A stretch of 64,000 bases of DNA from Artocarpus heterophyllus (lineage: Eukaryota > Streptophyta > Magnoliopsida > Rosales > Moraceae): contig CM046347.1 of NCBI GenBank assembly GCA_025403435.1, forward strand, positions 20,547,110 through 20,611,109. The letters are read 5' to 3'. Position 1 is the first letter of the stretch; each line of letters starts with the position of its first letter. Under the pieces are notes generated by a model, which saw only the letters and a program-made list of their open reading frames with translations, was not told where the DNA came from and did no database searches. A program made the position numbers and the translations under genes. This document shows positions 36,261 through 48,642 of this stretch, in pieces.

Positions 36261-36884
36261 TTAGGGGGCTGTCAAAATTTGTATAGAAGTTGAAAAAAAA
36301 AAAAAAAAAGACTGAACCATCCTGTTCATGTGCTAGTGTTGGTCGTGTAGAGGAAAGAAACGTGAATTGTATGGTATAAAAAGCTTTGTACAGATGTTTT
36401 ATGACTCCATTTTTCTTTTATCTCATTGCTTGCACGCTGCATGTACCCGAGTTTTTCACTTTGTATTTTCACTGAAGAAAGAATTAAGGAAGAAATAAAA
36501 AATTAAAAGTCTGCATATAGTACATCCTAAAATAGGGCACATTCATCTTTTTGCGATGTGCGTGCGGCCTAAATCTCAAGGATTTGGTTTTTTTTTTTTT
36601 TTAACTAACGGCTTATGTTGTCTTTTTATTTTTATGTTTTGAACTGCTCCTCTGTTATGTTTCACTTGTTTTTTTCATCTTGACGATTCAGGTAGAAGCT
36701 GGTCACAATCAACGTGCATTTCTGCTTTGTTTAAATAAAAAGGAACAACTGAAAGCCTTGTTGTAAGTTTGATTATTCCACACCATGAGATATTAGGTAT
36801 TTCCAAGTCAAGATTTGCGTAAAATGACAATTTACCATTACGGCAATTCCAGCGAGCAAACCCGGGTCAATTGAAAAAGAGGCC

Positions 36885-37042
36885 ACCCGTTTGGTATTGT
36901 TTCAGGGGTTTTTGTTTGTTTGAAAATATTTTTGTATTTTTTTTGAGGTAAAAATTTAAGACTCTTTATACAATTCTTAAAAAATTTTTATTTTTCAAAA
37001 CAAGAACATTTTCACTCATTTTGAAAAAACTATTAGACGGGC
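36885..37042. mobile_element. MITE-like element, family B
   Basis: It opens CCCGTTTGGTATTGTTTCAG and closes AAACTATTAGACGGGC. The ends are imperfect inverted repeats, and the whole aligns with 10235-10390. It is non-coding. Confidence 0.5.
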
Positions 37043-38300
37043 ATGCTTCAAAAATAGACCATGCAAGGCTTGAAGAAATTTGGAAAGGAGCTCTGTTTTG
37101 CCATGGCTTTGATTGTAAGCGGGCATGAATCTGTAATCCAAAACTAGGCAAATGCCTTCTTTAACCCTGAAAATGAGTAAAAAGAATAACACTCTCCACT
37201 GAGAAAGCAATAAACTAAGAAATAAGTAGGCTTATAATGGAAATATAGTGAAAAAATCGTGCTCCAGAAAATTAATGTATGTGCATATTAAAGTCTCATT
37301 GAGAAATAAGGACAATAGCAATGCATAAAAACACGAAGCCACAAGAAATAGAACCCATTCAGAGTAATTGGGAAGAGCAAAGATTAACTTTTAACTTTTT
37401 ACTATTTGTATCCTATGAATTTCTGTTCATCATTAACATCTTTTTGCAAAATAATTATCCTTCTCTACAAGAGCATTACAAAAACCATCATTGCACCTGT
37501 TCATAAACTAATTCGTGACTTTACACAAAGGGAATTCTAATTTGGATGATCAGAATCAATTTAAAAGATGGTAAAAGTTTTGGAAGTAGCCTAGAATTAG
37601 ATTTACGAACAACCTACCATAATAGGAGTGTGGGTCACAAGTAACATTAAGAGATGGACGAATTAAACAAAGGGGACTTCTTTGACTACCATGCCTCCCA
37701 CCCAACAATAAAAAAAGAAAAACTCAAAATAAAATACAATAATGAAATAATGCTACACATGCAGCACATCAACAAACCTACTAAGTAGCATATCTATGCA
37801 TAAATTAAAAAGTAAATATCCGAAACACTTCATATGTTGTCTAAATACTATTTTTACCCCTTTTATTATGAAAATACCCAAAACATTTCTTGTGTTTTTA
37901 AAATCATACTCAAAATACACCAAAAGCAATTAAATTTCTTAAAAAACAAGTTTACCAAACCCAACCTTTACTAAATGCAATTTAAAAATATTATTAAACT
38001 GAAATGCAAAATAAAAAATCAATATTAAAAATTTAAAAACTCAAAATAAATTCAAGCATTTTTTTAATTGAAATATCTATATGAACATCTTAAATTGGTT
38101 TTTATATAATTTTTGTTAGCTAAGTCATACTTAAACAACATTTAATATAAATTGGAAGAATAATATTGAAATTTTCAAAAACTTTAATTGCTTCACGGGG
38201 TATTTTGAATATGATTTTATTAGCACAATGGGTATTTTAGGCATTTGCATAGTAAGAGGGGTAAAAGTAGTATTTTGACAAGACAAGGGTATTTTAGGGA
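37043..38300. other. AT-rich intergenic DNA
   Basis: No gene recognised. Confidence 0.45.
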
Positions 38301-38450
38301 TGTTGATGCCTCTCCTTCATTCGTCAGAGATCAACATCACGTGTGGCTATGCACCGTGGTCGGACGGCCTTTCTTGCTCGTCTTAGCCTCCGAAGGTGGA
38401 CCTGCGCAAGAAGAGGGACACTTAAAAAGATCAAGGGGACACTAGTGTGG

Positions 38451-40586
38451 TGAAACGTCCCGAAATTTATTTAATATTAATGTAATGTAAATGATGAATT
38501 AGTGTGCCATAGTTAAAGTTTTAACTTTAATTAGATTATTTGGTTGGGTTTTGAGTTTTTGGTTGTTTTGTTAAAATTGATGCATTCAAATGATTTCTTA
38601 TTGTTTTAAAATGATGTTTTGAGTTTTAAAACACAACAATTCGTAAAATGTTAAAAATACTCCGTTTTACAAAACCGTGAGCGGCACATGGTTTTCGCAC
38701 AGTAAAACCGCCCACCGATTTTCTCTATTTATTTCCTTCCTTCCCCTCTCTCTCCTCACTCTCACGCATCTCCCTCTCTCTTCTCTCTCTCTTTCTCGGC
38801 AGCCTCTCTCTCTCTACATCTCTCTCTCAAATTTTTGAAACCACATTCGAATCCAAGCTTCGGGACAGCAAGGAGGAAGCTCGGGGACGTGATTCGGCAA
38901 CCGAGAACGCGGATTGAAGCTTCGATTCGAGGTTCGAAATTTCTAAACTTTTTACAAAATTTTCAATTTTGTGTATTTTTGAAATCTAGGGTTGTCTAAG
39001 CTTAGAAAATCGTGGATTTGTGTTAAATGAACTTAGAACAACTAGAATCTAAGCCTAGATTGAAGAAAAACGGATTGAATTCAAAATTTTTTATTTTTCT
39101 CCTCTTTTTCTCATTTTCGGATTTTTGAGGATTTGAGTTTAAATGTTGTTTAAATGATTCCAAACATGTTTTAGTATGTTTTTCTATCAACTATAATTGT
39201 TTTTCATGCCTGGGATTTGAGAAAAACAGGTTGGAAACAAGATTTGGATTTTGGGGATCGAGAAACCCGTGGCTGGGATTTCTGGATTTTCCCAGTTCGG
39301 CAGGCCGGAGTGATGATCGGCAGGCCGGTGTTCTTCCGACCGACAGGCCGAATCTGGGGAAATGTTCGGCCGACCGAACTTTGCTTCCGGCAGGCCGAAC
39401 TGTGCAGTTCGGCAGGCCGAAGCAGGGCGTCCGGCAGGCCGACCGAGGCATGGAAAATTTTGTGATTTTTACCCGTTTTCACTATTTTGAACCCTGATTT
39501 AAATCCCAACCTTATAGGATGATTTTAAAGGTACAAATGGCACACTAGGACATCATGAAATGATTTAGTAACATAGAATGTCTCGAACTAGATATTGATC
39601 GACTTAGTTTGTATCTAGGATCGTTCGTGGTTCCGTGGAGCTAACGTATAGCGGATCGGGATTGCGGTGTGGGGCACCGGCACGAGTATTGAGGTAGGAC
39701 TTCTATCCTATTTCTTTGGTAGCTTGGTTTTGAAATGATTTGGCTTTGAAAATGATTTCTATCAAAATGCTTTCAACGGTTGTTTGAAAATGGTTTTATC
39801 GATTATATCTTAATATACCGTGATCTGAAATGAATTTCATAATAAATGTAATTGACAACACTCGGTAATTGGGTTTTGAATGATAATGATAATAAACACA
39901 TGGGCATGATGCCATATCAGAGATCGGGTCGTGTAGCGATCGACTTTGGGGGCAGGTCCCGAAACCCAGCTGGGCCACTACGGTGGTGATTTCATGGTTT
40001 GCCTAGGTAAAAGTAAAATGGTGTTTTGATTTGACAAGTGGACTGTTCTGTGACAGAACGGTTCTACTCAAATTATATATTTATTTATTTATTTAAGTTT
40101 CCTTTGAATAACTTCTAATAATGCTATGTTCCTTTGCGTTAAACTATTTTTATAAAACATAGTCCTACTGAGCCTTTCGCTCACGTTTTATTGTTTTAAA
40201 TTTCCCCCCTCTAGGTGGTTTCCCATTTAGGTTTGGAGAAGATTCTTCGGACTGAACTCAGGAGCAATAGGAGAGTTTATTTATATTCTGTATTATTAAT
40301 CAAGGCATGTAAGACTTAACTTTATTTGTACTTGGACTGTAATTGTATTTGTGATATTGTCAGAACCATGTGTGCGCACAAGTTGTGGGTTGTGGAACCC
40401 ATATTCGCGGTTTTTATTTAATTTTTATTACCTGCTTAATATTTATAAATTCTTTTATAAAATGTGGTGGAAAATCTTCTTAATTTTTATTTAATTTGAT
40501 TCTCAAACTCTCGATTTTTAATTAAATTCTTTTTTAATTAATCTAAATATTCCGCCACGTCACCTCCCGTACTCCGGGGCGTGACA
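38451..40586 (+). mobile_element. Solo LTR (2136 bp)
   Basis: It begins TGAAACGTCCCG and ends CGGGGCGTGACA. It is flanked by a perfect 5-bp duplication TGTGG (38446-38450 and 40587-40591). The interior has a CT-rich tract (38730-38830), a GC-rich repeat block (39296-39450) and AT-rich ends, but no gag-pol. The style (start around ACGTCCCGAAATT, end around GGGGCGTGACA) is common in Tekay/Del-type chromovirus LTRs; this lineage assignment is inferred. It is a different family from the solo LTR at 11309. Confidence 0.88.
39296..39450. repeat. CGGCAGGCCG tandem repeat, period about 22 bp
   Basis: The word CGGCAGGCCG(A/G) or a close variant recurs with CAGGCCG starting at 39301, 39321, 39344, 39391, 39413 and 39435, and a degenerate CGGCCGACCG at 39367. 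Spacing is 20-23 bases. The word is nearly self-complementary, and the block is far more GC-rich than the rest of the LTR that carries it. Confidence 0.8.
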
Positions 40587-41090
40587 TGTGGTGCCAGCCA
40601 AAGGTTCTCTGATGCTCAAGTCAGGTAACTATTCGGCCGAGTTTGGGAGCAAAGTTAGGTGGAAAAGAGCACGTTACCTTGAAGTGGAATAAATGTGCCT
40701 GATTTATAGGTGACCACTTGGACCGGGTATTAGGTGGGTTTTTACCCATGATCTAGGTGTCCCATCAAAATGTGTCAGGTGATAGGTGACAAGTGTCATG
40801 ATTCTTGCAGGAGGTCTGTTTTCCATCCGAGGGTTGGAATGAGGCCATGTGTCGACCTTCTGTGGTGAGTTGTTGCCTGGGTGCACACTCTGTTAGTCTG
40901 ACCCAACCTCTTTATTCATCCCGAGGAGCTGGGGCCTTACGTGGTAGTCGATAGGGGCACACAGAGCACCTCGGGGAGAAAAGCTGACCATGCTGGAGCT
41001 TCAGATTGGCTTGTAATAGCTGTTTCTCGAGTATAGTGGCCGAACAATCACGGGGTGGTCCTCAGGAATTACGCCAAGCACACCCCCAAA

Positions 41091-43251
41091 AGGTATTTTG
41101 CTTAAATTAATTGAGAAATCTAAGTTTCTCTGAGTCCTAAAATAAAAGAAATGAAGATTACTTTTTAGGATCTAAAGGACGCCAGAAAGTCATCATTCTT
41201 GTGTCTAGGATGTATACGGTCTAGTCCGATCCTAAACCATTAGGTTTTTCAACTTGAACTTTTTTGGTGGTTTAGAAAAAATACAAACCAGGCTGAACCA
41301 TAAGGAGACCAAATAGAACTTAACTGTTTTGATTGACTTTATAATTTTTTGGACTTTTTAATGACTTTTTTAATTATTATTATTATTATTATTATTTTGA
41401 GGTCTTTTTCGCCAATTTATACTTTGAAAATTATAAACATGAAGAAATAAGATGCATATATTATATAAATCTAAACGGTCTGATCTAATGTTGAAAAATT
41501 ATGATATGGAACCGGACCGATGGTTTAAAAAATGTAGGATTTGTCCGGCTCTGCGGTTTGCCAATCATTTGCATAGCCCTACTTGAGGCATTGTTTATAA
41601 AAGTGCAGGTTAATCCATCAACAAAAGTCCTGTGTATTGTTTGCAGGTCCGTGAGGACATCCATACGTAGGAATATAGTGTAAACAAGATCCTAAAAATT
41701 GATGCAGATAAGTATACATGTAGGTGTAGCATGTAGATACAGACATACGTGAAATTAAGTATTGTTATCTTTTTTTTTTTAAAAAAAAGGCGTATACAGT
41801 ACCAAAGTTCACGTTTAAGATAACAATGGTGTTTAATTAAATCATATAAACCAAATGATAATTAGTATATAAAAACAATGTGATGAAATCCAATGCGAAA
41901 GATGCCATCCTCACAGCTGATAGTTGTCTTGATGGTTACTACATGTTACTAATGAGACTTGTATCAATATACTTTTCTTTGTCACTAACATTTAATATAT
42001 TTCTCTTAAGGAGTAATTAACTCGATCTGTATCAATATGCTCTTCTTCCTTAGATTTTCCTAATTTAGCTCTTGCTCTTTCTTTTTCTTCTTTTACTCGT
42101 AGGCTATCTTAGCTCCTTCCAATAGGTGTTAGTTTTCTCTTAATCCTTAGGCTATTTTAACTCCCCCAAGTCTTGTCAATCGTTTTAAACCATCGTGGAA
42201 GCCTCAGCTCTTAGTAGTGACGTTATCGATTCTTCTCAAACACTTATTATTTTCGTCTCTTAATCGATGCATTATGATACAACTCCAATGTTTGCAGAAC
42301 CATGAGGCATAATTGTATCATGGAGCACACAATATTTCATACCACACCATTGCTTCACAAAGCTAGTTTGGTAAATTAGGCAATATTGTATTTAATCCTG
42401 CCACGCCAGGTCCCATGATATTGTTCCTTGATTTCTTTCCCATCCCCATTGTCCCACAAATATCTCAAGATATTAAATAAAATAGTCTACAGACAATAGA
42501 AAGAAAAGAACAGCTTATAATAAGTCGAGTAAATGGACATTTATTCTCTATGCCTCCACATGAATTTCAAACAAGAATGGAAGACTATACCACATTCAAA
42601 GATCATGCTGATTCCATGCATTAGTTTAGAGAAAAACCAGGAAAGTGCAGCAGTGACATTTTATGACAATTGTGTAAAAAGCTGAAAAGAAAGGCTTGAA
42701 GCTGTTACCATAAATCAGCATTGAACCAGCTGCAATACAAAACAAAATAGTAGTGAAATTATTCACATAAATTAATGCTGTTTTAATTCCTCTAGTTAAG
42801 AGACTACAGGACTCGCACACAGATAAAGCACAGAAAAGTGGTGTAGATAATGGTTTTGGACCACTTTTATGAAACACCGGAACATATTTGCCTTTTGTTT
42901 TAATTTGTTTATTTATGTACTCTAACAACCACCTCATGACAAACTAAATTGCAAGTAAAGAGACAATGGCCCAATCCAAAGTTCACCATATTTGAAATAT
43001 GCAAGTATGCAACCTCAGCATGATTGCTACCAAATTTAAATGCTTCATTTTCTGTCACAAACTTTATCATCCTCCTCCAATAAAATTATTGGAACGTCCA
43101 GACACCATCAAGCACACACCTTTCAAGTACTAAGAAAAAGGAAACTTTTTCCAAATAAATAAATGAGCCGAGAAGAAAAGTTCCCATCTTTAATTTCATA
43201 ACAAAAAATAAATAAACAAACAAATAAATAAACGAAGCATATTAACAAATA
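41091..43251. other. Intergenic DNA
   Basis: No gene recognised. It contains an ATT trinucleotide run near 41373-41397. The minus-strand frame at 42626-42937 has no known domain. Confidence 0.45.
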
Positions 43252-43269
43252 GCATATGTTAAGTTTTCA

Positions 43270-43300
<31 letters not shown>

Positions 43301-43313
43301 GCACATGTTAAGT
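43252..43313 (+). mobile_element. Minimal retroposon: poly-A tract with target duplications
   Basis: GCATATGTTAAGT (43252-43264) and GCACATGTTAAGT (43301-43313) match at 12 of 13 positions. Between them lie only TTTCAAGC and 28 A residues. This is what an extremely 5'-truncated LINE/SINE-type insertion would leave. Confidence 0.5.
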
Positions 43314-43756
43314 ACCATGCCTAAATCTAACTGAAAGTCTGAAACCCTCTCTGTTTTGGTCTACAAAATGCCATAGCAAAATCAAGTGTTACCTATTTTA
43401 GCTCAAAACTAAAAAGAGCTGAATACAGTTGAGGCAGTTCTACCAGGAATATTCCTTTAATATCCACTCTCAGGAGTGTAATTCATAACTGGAGCAAAAC
43501 AACTCCAGGATGTTACGTAACCAAACCAAAACTATACCATTTCACTATCATGACCAGAGGTAAAGATTTGAAGGGCCTTCTTTTACCTCTTCAATACCTT
43601 CACAAAAATAGTTCATGGGTTTTTATTAACCACGAGAATTGTCAATCATACTGATACCAAAAACCAATAATACGTCAATGTCAAAGTAAACAGTTATGTA
43701 AAACGATGCATAAGTCTCTATGCAGTGATGATTCTATAGATGCGGTAAACTTCATG

Positions 43757-43931
43757 AGGGTATTTGGCAGTGGTAAGAACCACTCAGTTTCCATCCGAAT
43801 CTCAGTTATAAACAATGTAAAGCTCTCACATGCTACAGCAACAATAAAAAAATATGCTACAGTATAAAACTCTCACATCCTACAGCAAAAGTGGTTCCAC
43901 CACTGGTTCTCACCACCCTTCCAAACACCCT
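43757..43931. mobile_element. MITE-like element, family A
   Basis: It opens AGGGTATTTGGCAGTGGTAAGAACC and closes GGTTCTCACCACCCTTCCAAACACCCT. The ends form an inverted repeat of about 25 bases. CAT occurs just outside both ends, a possible 3-bp target duplication. The interior repeats ACAGTATAAAACTCTCACAT. No coding capacity. Relatives are at 8640 and 51475. Confidence 0.7.
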
Positions 43932-44089
43932 ACATGTTGGTTTTGAAACCAAAAACAGTGTAAACAACAGAAGTAGTAGAATCGTGTATAGAAAAAATTT
44001 CATAAAATTTTTGGCCATATATTATAGCTATATTAATTAATTACAACTAATATATAATATAATAAGAATTTTATCGTTGTTTAATTAGG

Positions 44090-46513
44090 TCGATAACTTA
44101 ATCACTTGAAAAAATTCTTCTTTAATTTCACAACCCTTCCATGTCTAGTTTCCAGATTGTTTGAATGGACTTGAGGGTTTGAAAAAGAATACACATAGGT
44201 TAACAATAATTTTATTCGTATTGGCTTGATTTTAATAAGGGTGGCTACGTAGGTGGTGTTGGCTTGTATGAATTGTGCAACTTGACTACGTATCGGTGCA
44301 TTGTTTCTCTTGTCGTAACTGCACTTTCTTCTCTATGGGATGTGATGGTACGCCCTCTAGCTTGAGTTCTCATGATTTCTTCCCACTCGAAGAACTTAGA
44401 CTCCATTATTTCCACCTTCTTATGCAACTTGGTCACCTTTGTGTTGGAGCTTGACTTGTGGGTAGAATGAAAATAGTTGGGCTGCTTCAAAAAATGAGAT
44501 GGATCATGAACCTGTCTAAAATGTTCAAGATTGTCCAATATGGTAGTCAATATATGATGCATCCCTTGAGATTAGAACGTGCTTGCTACTCTTACTCTGC
44601 ATAATCATCCTATAATTACAAAATAAATAAATTTCCTAATCACAAATTGAAATACTATTAATTCTACTATTGTAAAAGTTAAAAACATCAATAGTTCACA
44701 ATTTGTTGGTCAATCTCTTCACGTATCGAATTTTTAAAAGTTTCCTCTTTCTTTTATCAGATGAATTTCCAAATAACATTGACAAAGAGGAGGCGAAGTT
44801 GCAATGTGTAGTCTCACCTCTATTAAAAATTGAAATTACTTAAATTTTGTATAAAAATTGCAAAGTTTGTAGAAATAAGTACATAACTTTTAGGTACCCA
44901 TTTGGGCTTTGCTTTCCTATATCCCGCCTGACCCTATGATTACTCGAGATCGAATTCATCTCTTATCTCTTTGGTGTTTTGCGATACCACTCTTTGCTCC
45001 TACTAAGCATGTTTTCCACAAACTCCTCCTATTTTTCTGCACTAATGGAAAGCATTTTCTAATCACTTTTGTTGGGAATTTGAAAACATTGGGGTTATCT
45101 TTGAGACCTTAAAATAAATTTGATTTAAGGTTGCACCCAAAGTCATGCGCTATCTTAAAGAAGCCTATCATCGGTGTCTTTCTCATGGTCTCGGGAATGA
45201 TGGTGATGTAATAATACATTGCCAAACACCCTCCAAATTATTCCTATTGGTCTTCTCTCTCCAATCCTTTTATCATTATGGGAATGTGCTTTTGAACTAA
45301 AACTCCAATATAACTTTAGAACTCATTCCTTTTTCCAATATTTTGAATTTTTGATCAAATTATGCTTGAATTTTTGATCAAATTATGCTTGAATTTTTAT
45401 TCTGTTGACGTTAATTTTAAAACACGTGTCATCATGGTTGCTTGCCTTTTCCCATCCTTATCAGGGCTAAATGGCTTCTTTTTCTGGCGCTCATACTCAT
45501 TTTCTTGCTTATTCATTTGCTCATCCGCATCAATGAATTTGTTTGTTGTCTGATATATATATAGAATTCTTTTTCAACATTTCAATTAACAATAGATAGA
45601 AAGATATATAATCCATTTTAATTACATGATAACTAAAACTAAACACAACAAAGTAAGATTTTAACATACTAATATACTAACATACCAACATTTATTAAAA
45701 TCACACACACTAACATACCAACATTCATCAAAATCACACACGTAAACATTGATTGATATTATAAACAAATAATAATTATAAAATTAATAAAGTACATTCA
45801 ATAATAAAAACTAAATTCTAAACTAACTTAACTACCGCAACTAGCTAATAAAATTTAAAACACTTAACATTAACTAACTAAAATTAATGAAAACTTCTTA
45901 ATAATATCAACAAATAAATCTCGCACTAAAAAAATTTCAAAACTTAAAACTACAATAACTATAACTAATTAACCCTAAATAACAAAAACTAATAACACTA
46001 ATTAATAGCACTAAAACTACAACTAATTTAACCTAAAAGAAATAAAACGAAACATGCTTTGGGAGGAAACAATCATAAATTAGTTTAAAGATCCTAAACT
46101 AATAAACTTAATGGACTAATATGGTCCATGGAAGAAGGAAAAATTTAGCTGGAGGTGAAAGATCATGAGGGCACAGCGAGGTGATGATGGTGATAGGGGC
46201 AAGGGTAAGGTGATAGAGATCTGCACGGACTCGTTAGAGTGATGAAGGAGCAACAACTTAACGACGACATACTAAAACATGAAAACAAAAGGAGATGATG
46301 ATGGCGGGGCTAAGAGAGAGAGGGGGAAGAGGGAGGCATTAGAGTATAGAGACAGATACTGTTTTGAGGGTTTAATTTTCAAATTGTCAGCTTATAAAAT
46401 ATATTAGATGATGGTTTAGACAAAAAACTGTCATTATATATCAAATATTAGATGATAGTTTCATAGAAACTATTGTTTAATTATTGTTGTCTAATGTACT
46501 AATTGTTGTAGTG
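44090..46513 (-). mobile_element. Probable CACTA (En/Spm-type) transposon remnant
   Basis: The right edge reads TTGTTGTAGTG (46503-46513), whose complement CACTACAACAA is a typical CACTA terminus. Just inside it, subterminal words resembling GATGATGGTTTAGACAA recur (about 46407-46500), alternating in orientation. Farther in, the minus strand has broken coding traces such as EEFVENMLSRSKEWY (about 45030) and the 105-codon frame 44562-44245, which loosely resemble plant Ptta/En-Spm proteins. No second terminus was found, so the left limit is arbitrary. The terminus is the firmer part of the call. Confidence 0.4.
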
Positions 46514-46771
46514 GTTTGAGTCTAAATTCTCTCCAGTTCCCCATTAAAGCCCTCAAGCGGTGAACGAATTTCAAATTAATCCTTGGAGGTCGTCTGATTT
46601 GAAGGGGAGTTCATCTTTAAAAAAATGTCCTTACTATCTTTGCAATGCATTTCATTCTGAAAATGGAGAAAAAGACAGAACTTGCTAGCTTCCACACCCT
46701 CTCTTTCTCTAAAATCCCACTTCTTTCTTTTTGTTACATTTATGTATTGCATTTTATTCCTCAACAATATA

Positions 46772-47498
46772 TGTTGATGTCTAAGATCGGCACAACACCG
46801 CATGCAAGGGTGCACAGTGGTTGGGTTCCTTGTTCTGCCCAGCTCCGCTTAGTCTGGTCGGATCTGCAAGGGGAAGGAAGGCCTCAGATTAAGGGGACAC
46901 CAATTTGGTGTCTACCAAAGGTACTCCGACTCTCAAGTCAGTGTTCTAACTAGGAAGAGCAAAGGGAGAGGCAAAGTAGGCGAGGGAAGAATGCTTGTAC
47001 CTTTGTGGGGGAGTTGATGCTCCTATTTATAGAGTTGAGCTTGGATCCAAGTGTGGACCGATTTTGGCCCGTGACTCGGGTGTCTAGTGATAGGTGTCAC
47101 AATATCCAGATAAGGAGGATTGCCCAACAGAGGGCTGAGATGGTGCCATGTGGTGGTCTTTGGGTATGATCCAATACTGTGTGATCTGGTTAGGATCCAA
47201 CCATCTTGCCAGTCGGGGTTGTCCTTCATGGTTGCTTTGGCCAAGTTGGACTGACCTGGTCAGACAAATCCTAGTTCTAGTTGGACGGATCTTGGTCAGA
47301 TAGATCTTGGTGGGATGAATCCTGGTGGGACAAATCTTGGTCCTGGTTGGACAAGTCTTGGTCGGACAGATCCTGGTTTTGGACAGATGGATCTTGGTCC
47401 TTCTCGGATAAGTCTTCTCGGCCACCTGGTTGGGTGCTTGGTTTAGAGAGGGTATAGACTTCAGTTTGTTTTCTTATCATGAAGATTTCCCCCCAATA
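46772..47498 (-). repeat. 3' LTR of the minus-strand element
   Basis: It aligns along its length with 48643-49364. It carries a short TTGGTCGGACAGATCCTGG-type minisatellite (about 47250-47400). Confidence 0.75.
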
Positions 47499-47574
47499 GT
47501 AGCCCCTCTAGACTGTGGTGATGGAGGTCATCAACATTGAAGTCTTGATATGGTTAGGAAATATTTTTCATCAG

Positions 47575-48590
47575 CGTATCCTTCTTGGACTTGGTCTTTT
47601 CTGGTCGACGGTAGCCTTCTTGGACCTAGTCGGACTCTTTGTCTTGGACCTGGGGTCTTTTTATCGGTCTTAGCCTTCTTGAACTCTTCGTCCAAGAATC
47701 AATCAGCCGTAGCCTAGACTTGGTCTTCTCTGGTTGGGCGTAACCTCCTTGGACCTGGTCGGACTCTTCATCCTAGACCTGAGATCTCTTTGTCAGTCGT
47801 AGCATTCTTAGACTCTTTGTCTGGGACCTGGTTGGCCATAGCCTAGACCTAGTCTTCTTTGGTCGGGCGTAATCTCCTTGGACCTGGTTGGACTCCTCGT
47901 CCTGGACCTAAGGTCTCTTTGTTGGTCGTAGCATTTTTGGACCCTTTGTTTGGGACTTGACTGGTTTGTAGCCTAGACTTGGTCTTCTTTGGTTAGCAGT
48001 AGCCTTCTTGAACCTGGTCGAACTCTTTGTTCTGGACCTGAGGTCTCTTTGTCGGTTGTAGCCTTCTTGGACTCTTCATTCGAGACCTGGTTGGTCGTAG
48101 CCTGAACTTGGTCTTCTCTGGTCGAGTGTAACCTCCTTGGACCTGGTCGGATTCTTCATCCTAGACCTGAGGTCTCTTTGTCGGTCGTGGCCTTCTTGGA
48201 CTCTTCGTTTAGGACCTGGATAACCATAGCCTGGGCCAGGTCTTCTTTGGTCGGGCGTAACCTCCTTGGACCTGGTCGAACTCTTCGTCCTAGACTTGAG
48301 GTCTCTTTGATGGTTGTAGCCTTCTTGGACTCTTCGGTTGGGACCTGGTCTGCCGTAGCCTAGACCTGGTCTTCTCTGGTTGGTGGTAGCCTTCTTGGAC
48401 CTGGTCAGACTCTTCGTCCTGGACTTGAGGTCTCTTTGTCGATCGTAGCCTTCTTGGAATCTTCTTCAAGGAACTGGTCAGTTGTAGCCTAGACCTGGTC
48501 TTCTTTGGTTAGGCATAACCTCCTTGGACCTAATTGAACTCTTCGTCTTGGACATGAGGTCTCTTTGTCGGTCGTCCTGGGACTGGTTGG
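47575..48590. repeat. Tandem array, unit about 129 bp, about eight copies
   Basis: The marker TAGCCTAGACCTGGTCTTC recurs at about 47709, 47837, 47967, 48098, 48227, 48357 and 48486, a period of 128-131 bases. Each unit also has CTCCTTGGACCTGGTCGGAC, CCTGAGGTCTCTTTGTCGG and CCTTCTTGGACTCTTCG. The related words CCTCCTTGGACC and CCTTCTTGGACT give an internal sub-repeat at roughly half the unit. It makes up most of the interior of the element. Confidence 0.85.
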
Positions 48591-48642
48591 GGGGAGAGAT
48601 GAGGTTGCTAGAAAGGCATGGGGCCCTCCTTCTAGCTCTAAA

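Larger units (their letters stand above)
38301..41090 (-). mobile_element. Diverged LTR related to the 46.8-49.4 kb element, split by a solo LTR
   Basis: With 38451-40586 removed, the flanks join into a sequence parallel to the LTRs at 46772 and 48643. It has TGTTGATG at the left (38301), GGGGACACTAGTGTGGTGCCAG in place of the related GGGGACACTAGTTTGGTGTC, then GATGCTCAAGTCAG and a minus-strand TATA box (complement of GATTTATAGG, near 40699). The right end is not defined and the copy is clearly older than the two others. No coding frame. Confidence 0.5.

Noticed and set aside
47023..47480. Repetitive minus-strand frames rich in Thr/Ile/Arg/Pro and Ser/Asp/Gln
   Set aside because: They are translations of the short minisatellite in the LTR, not proteins.
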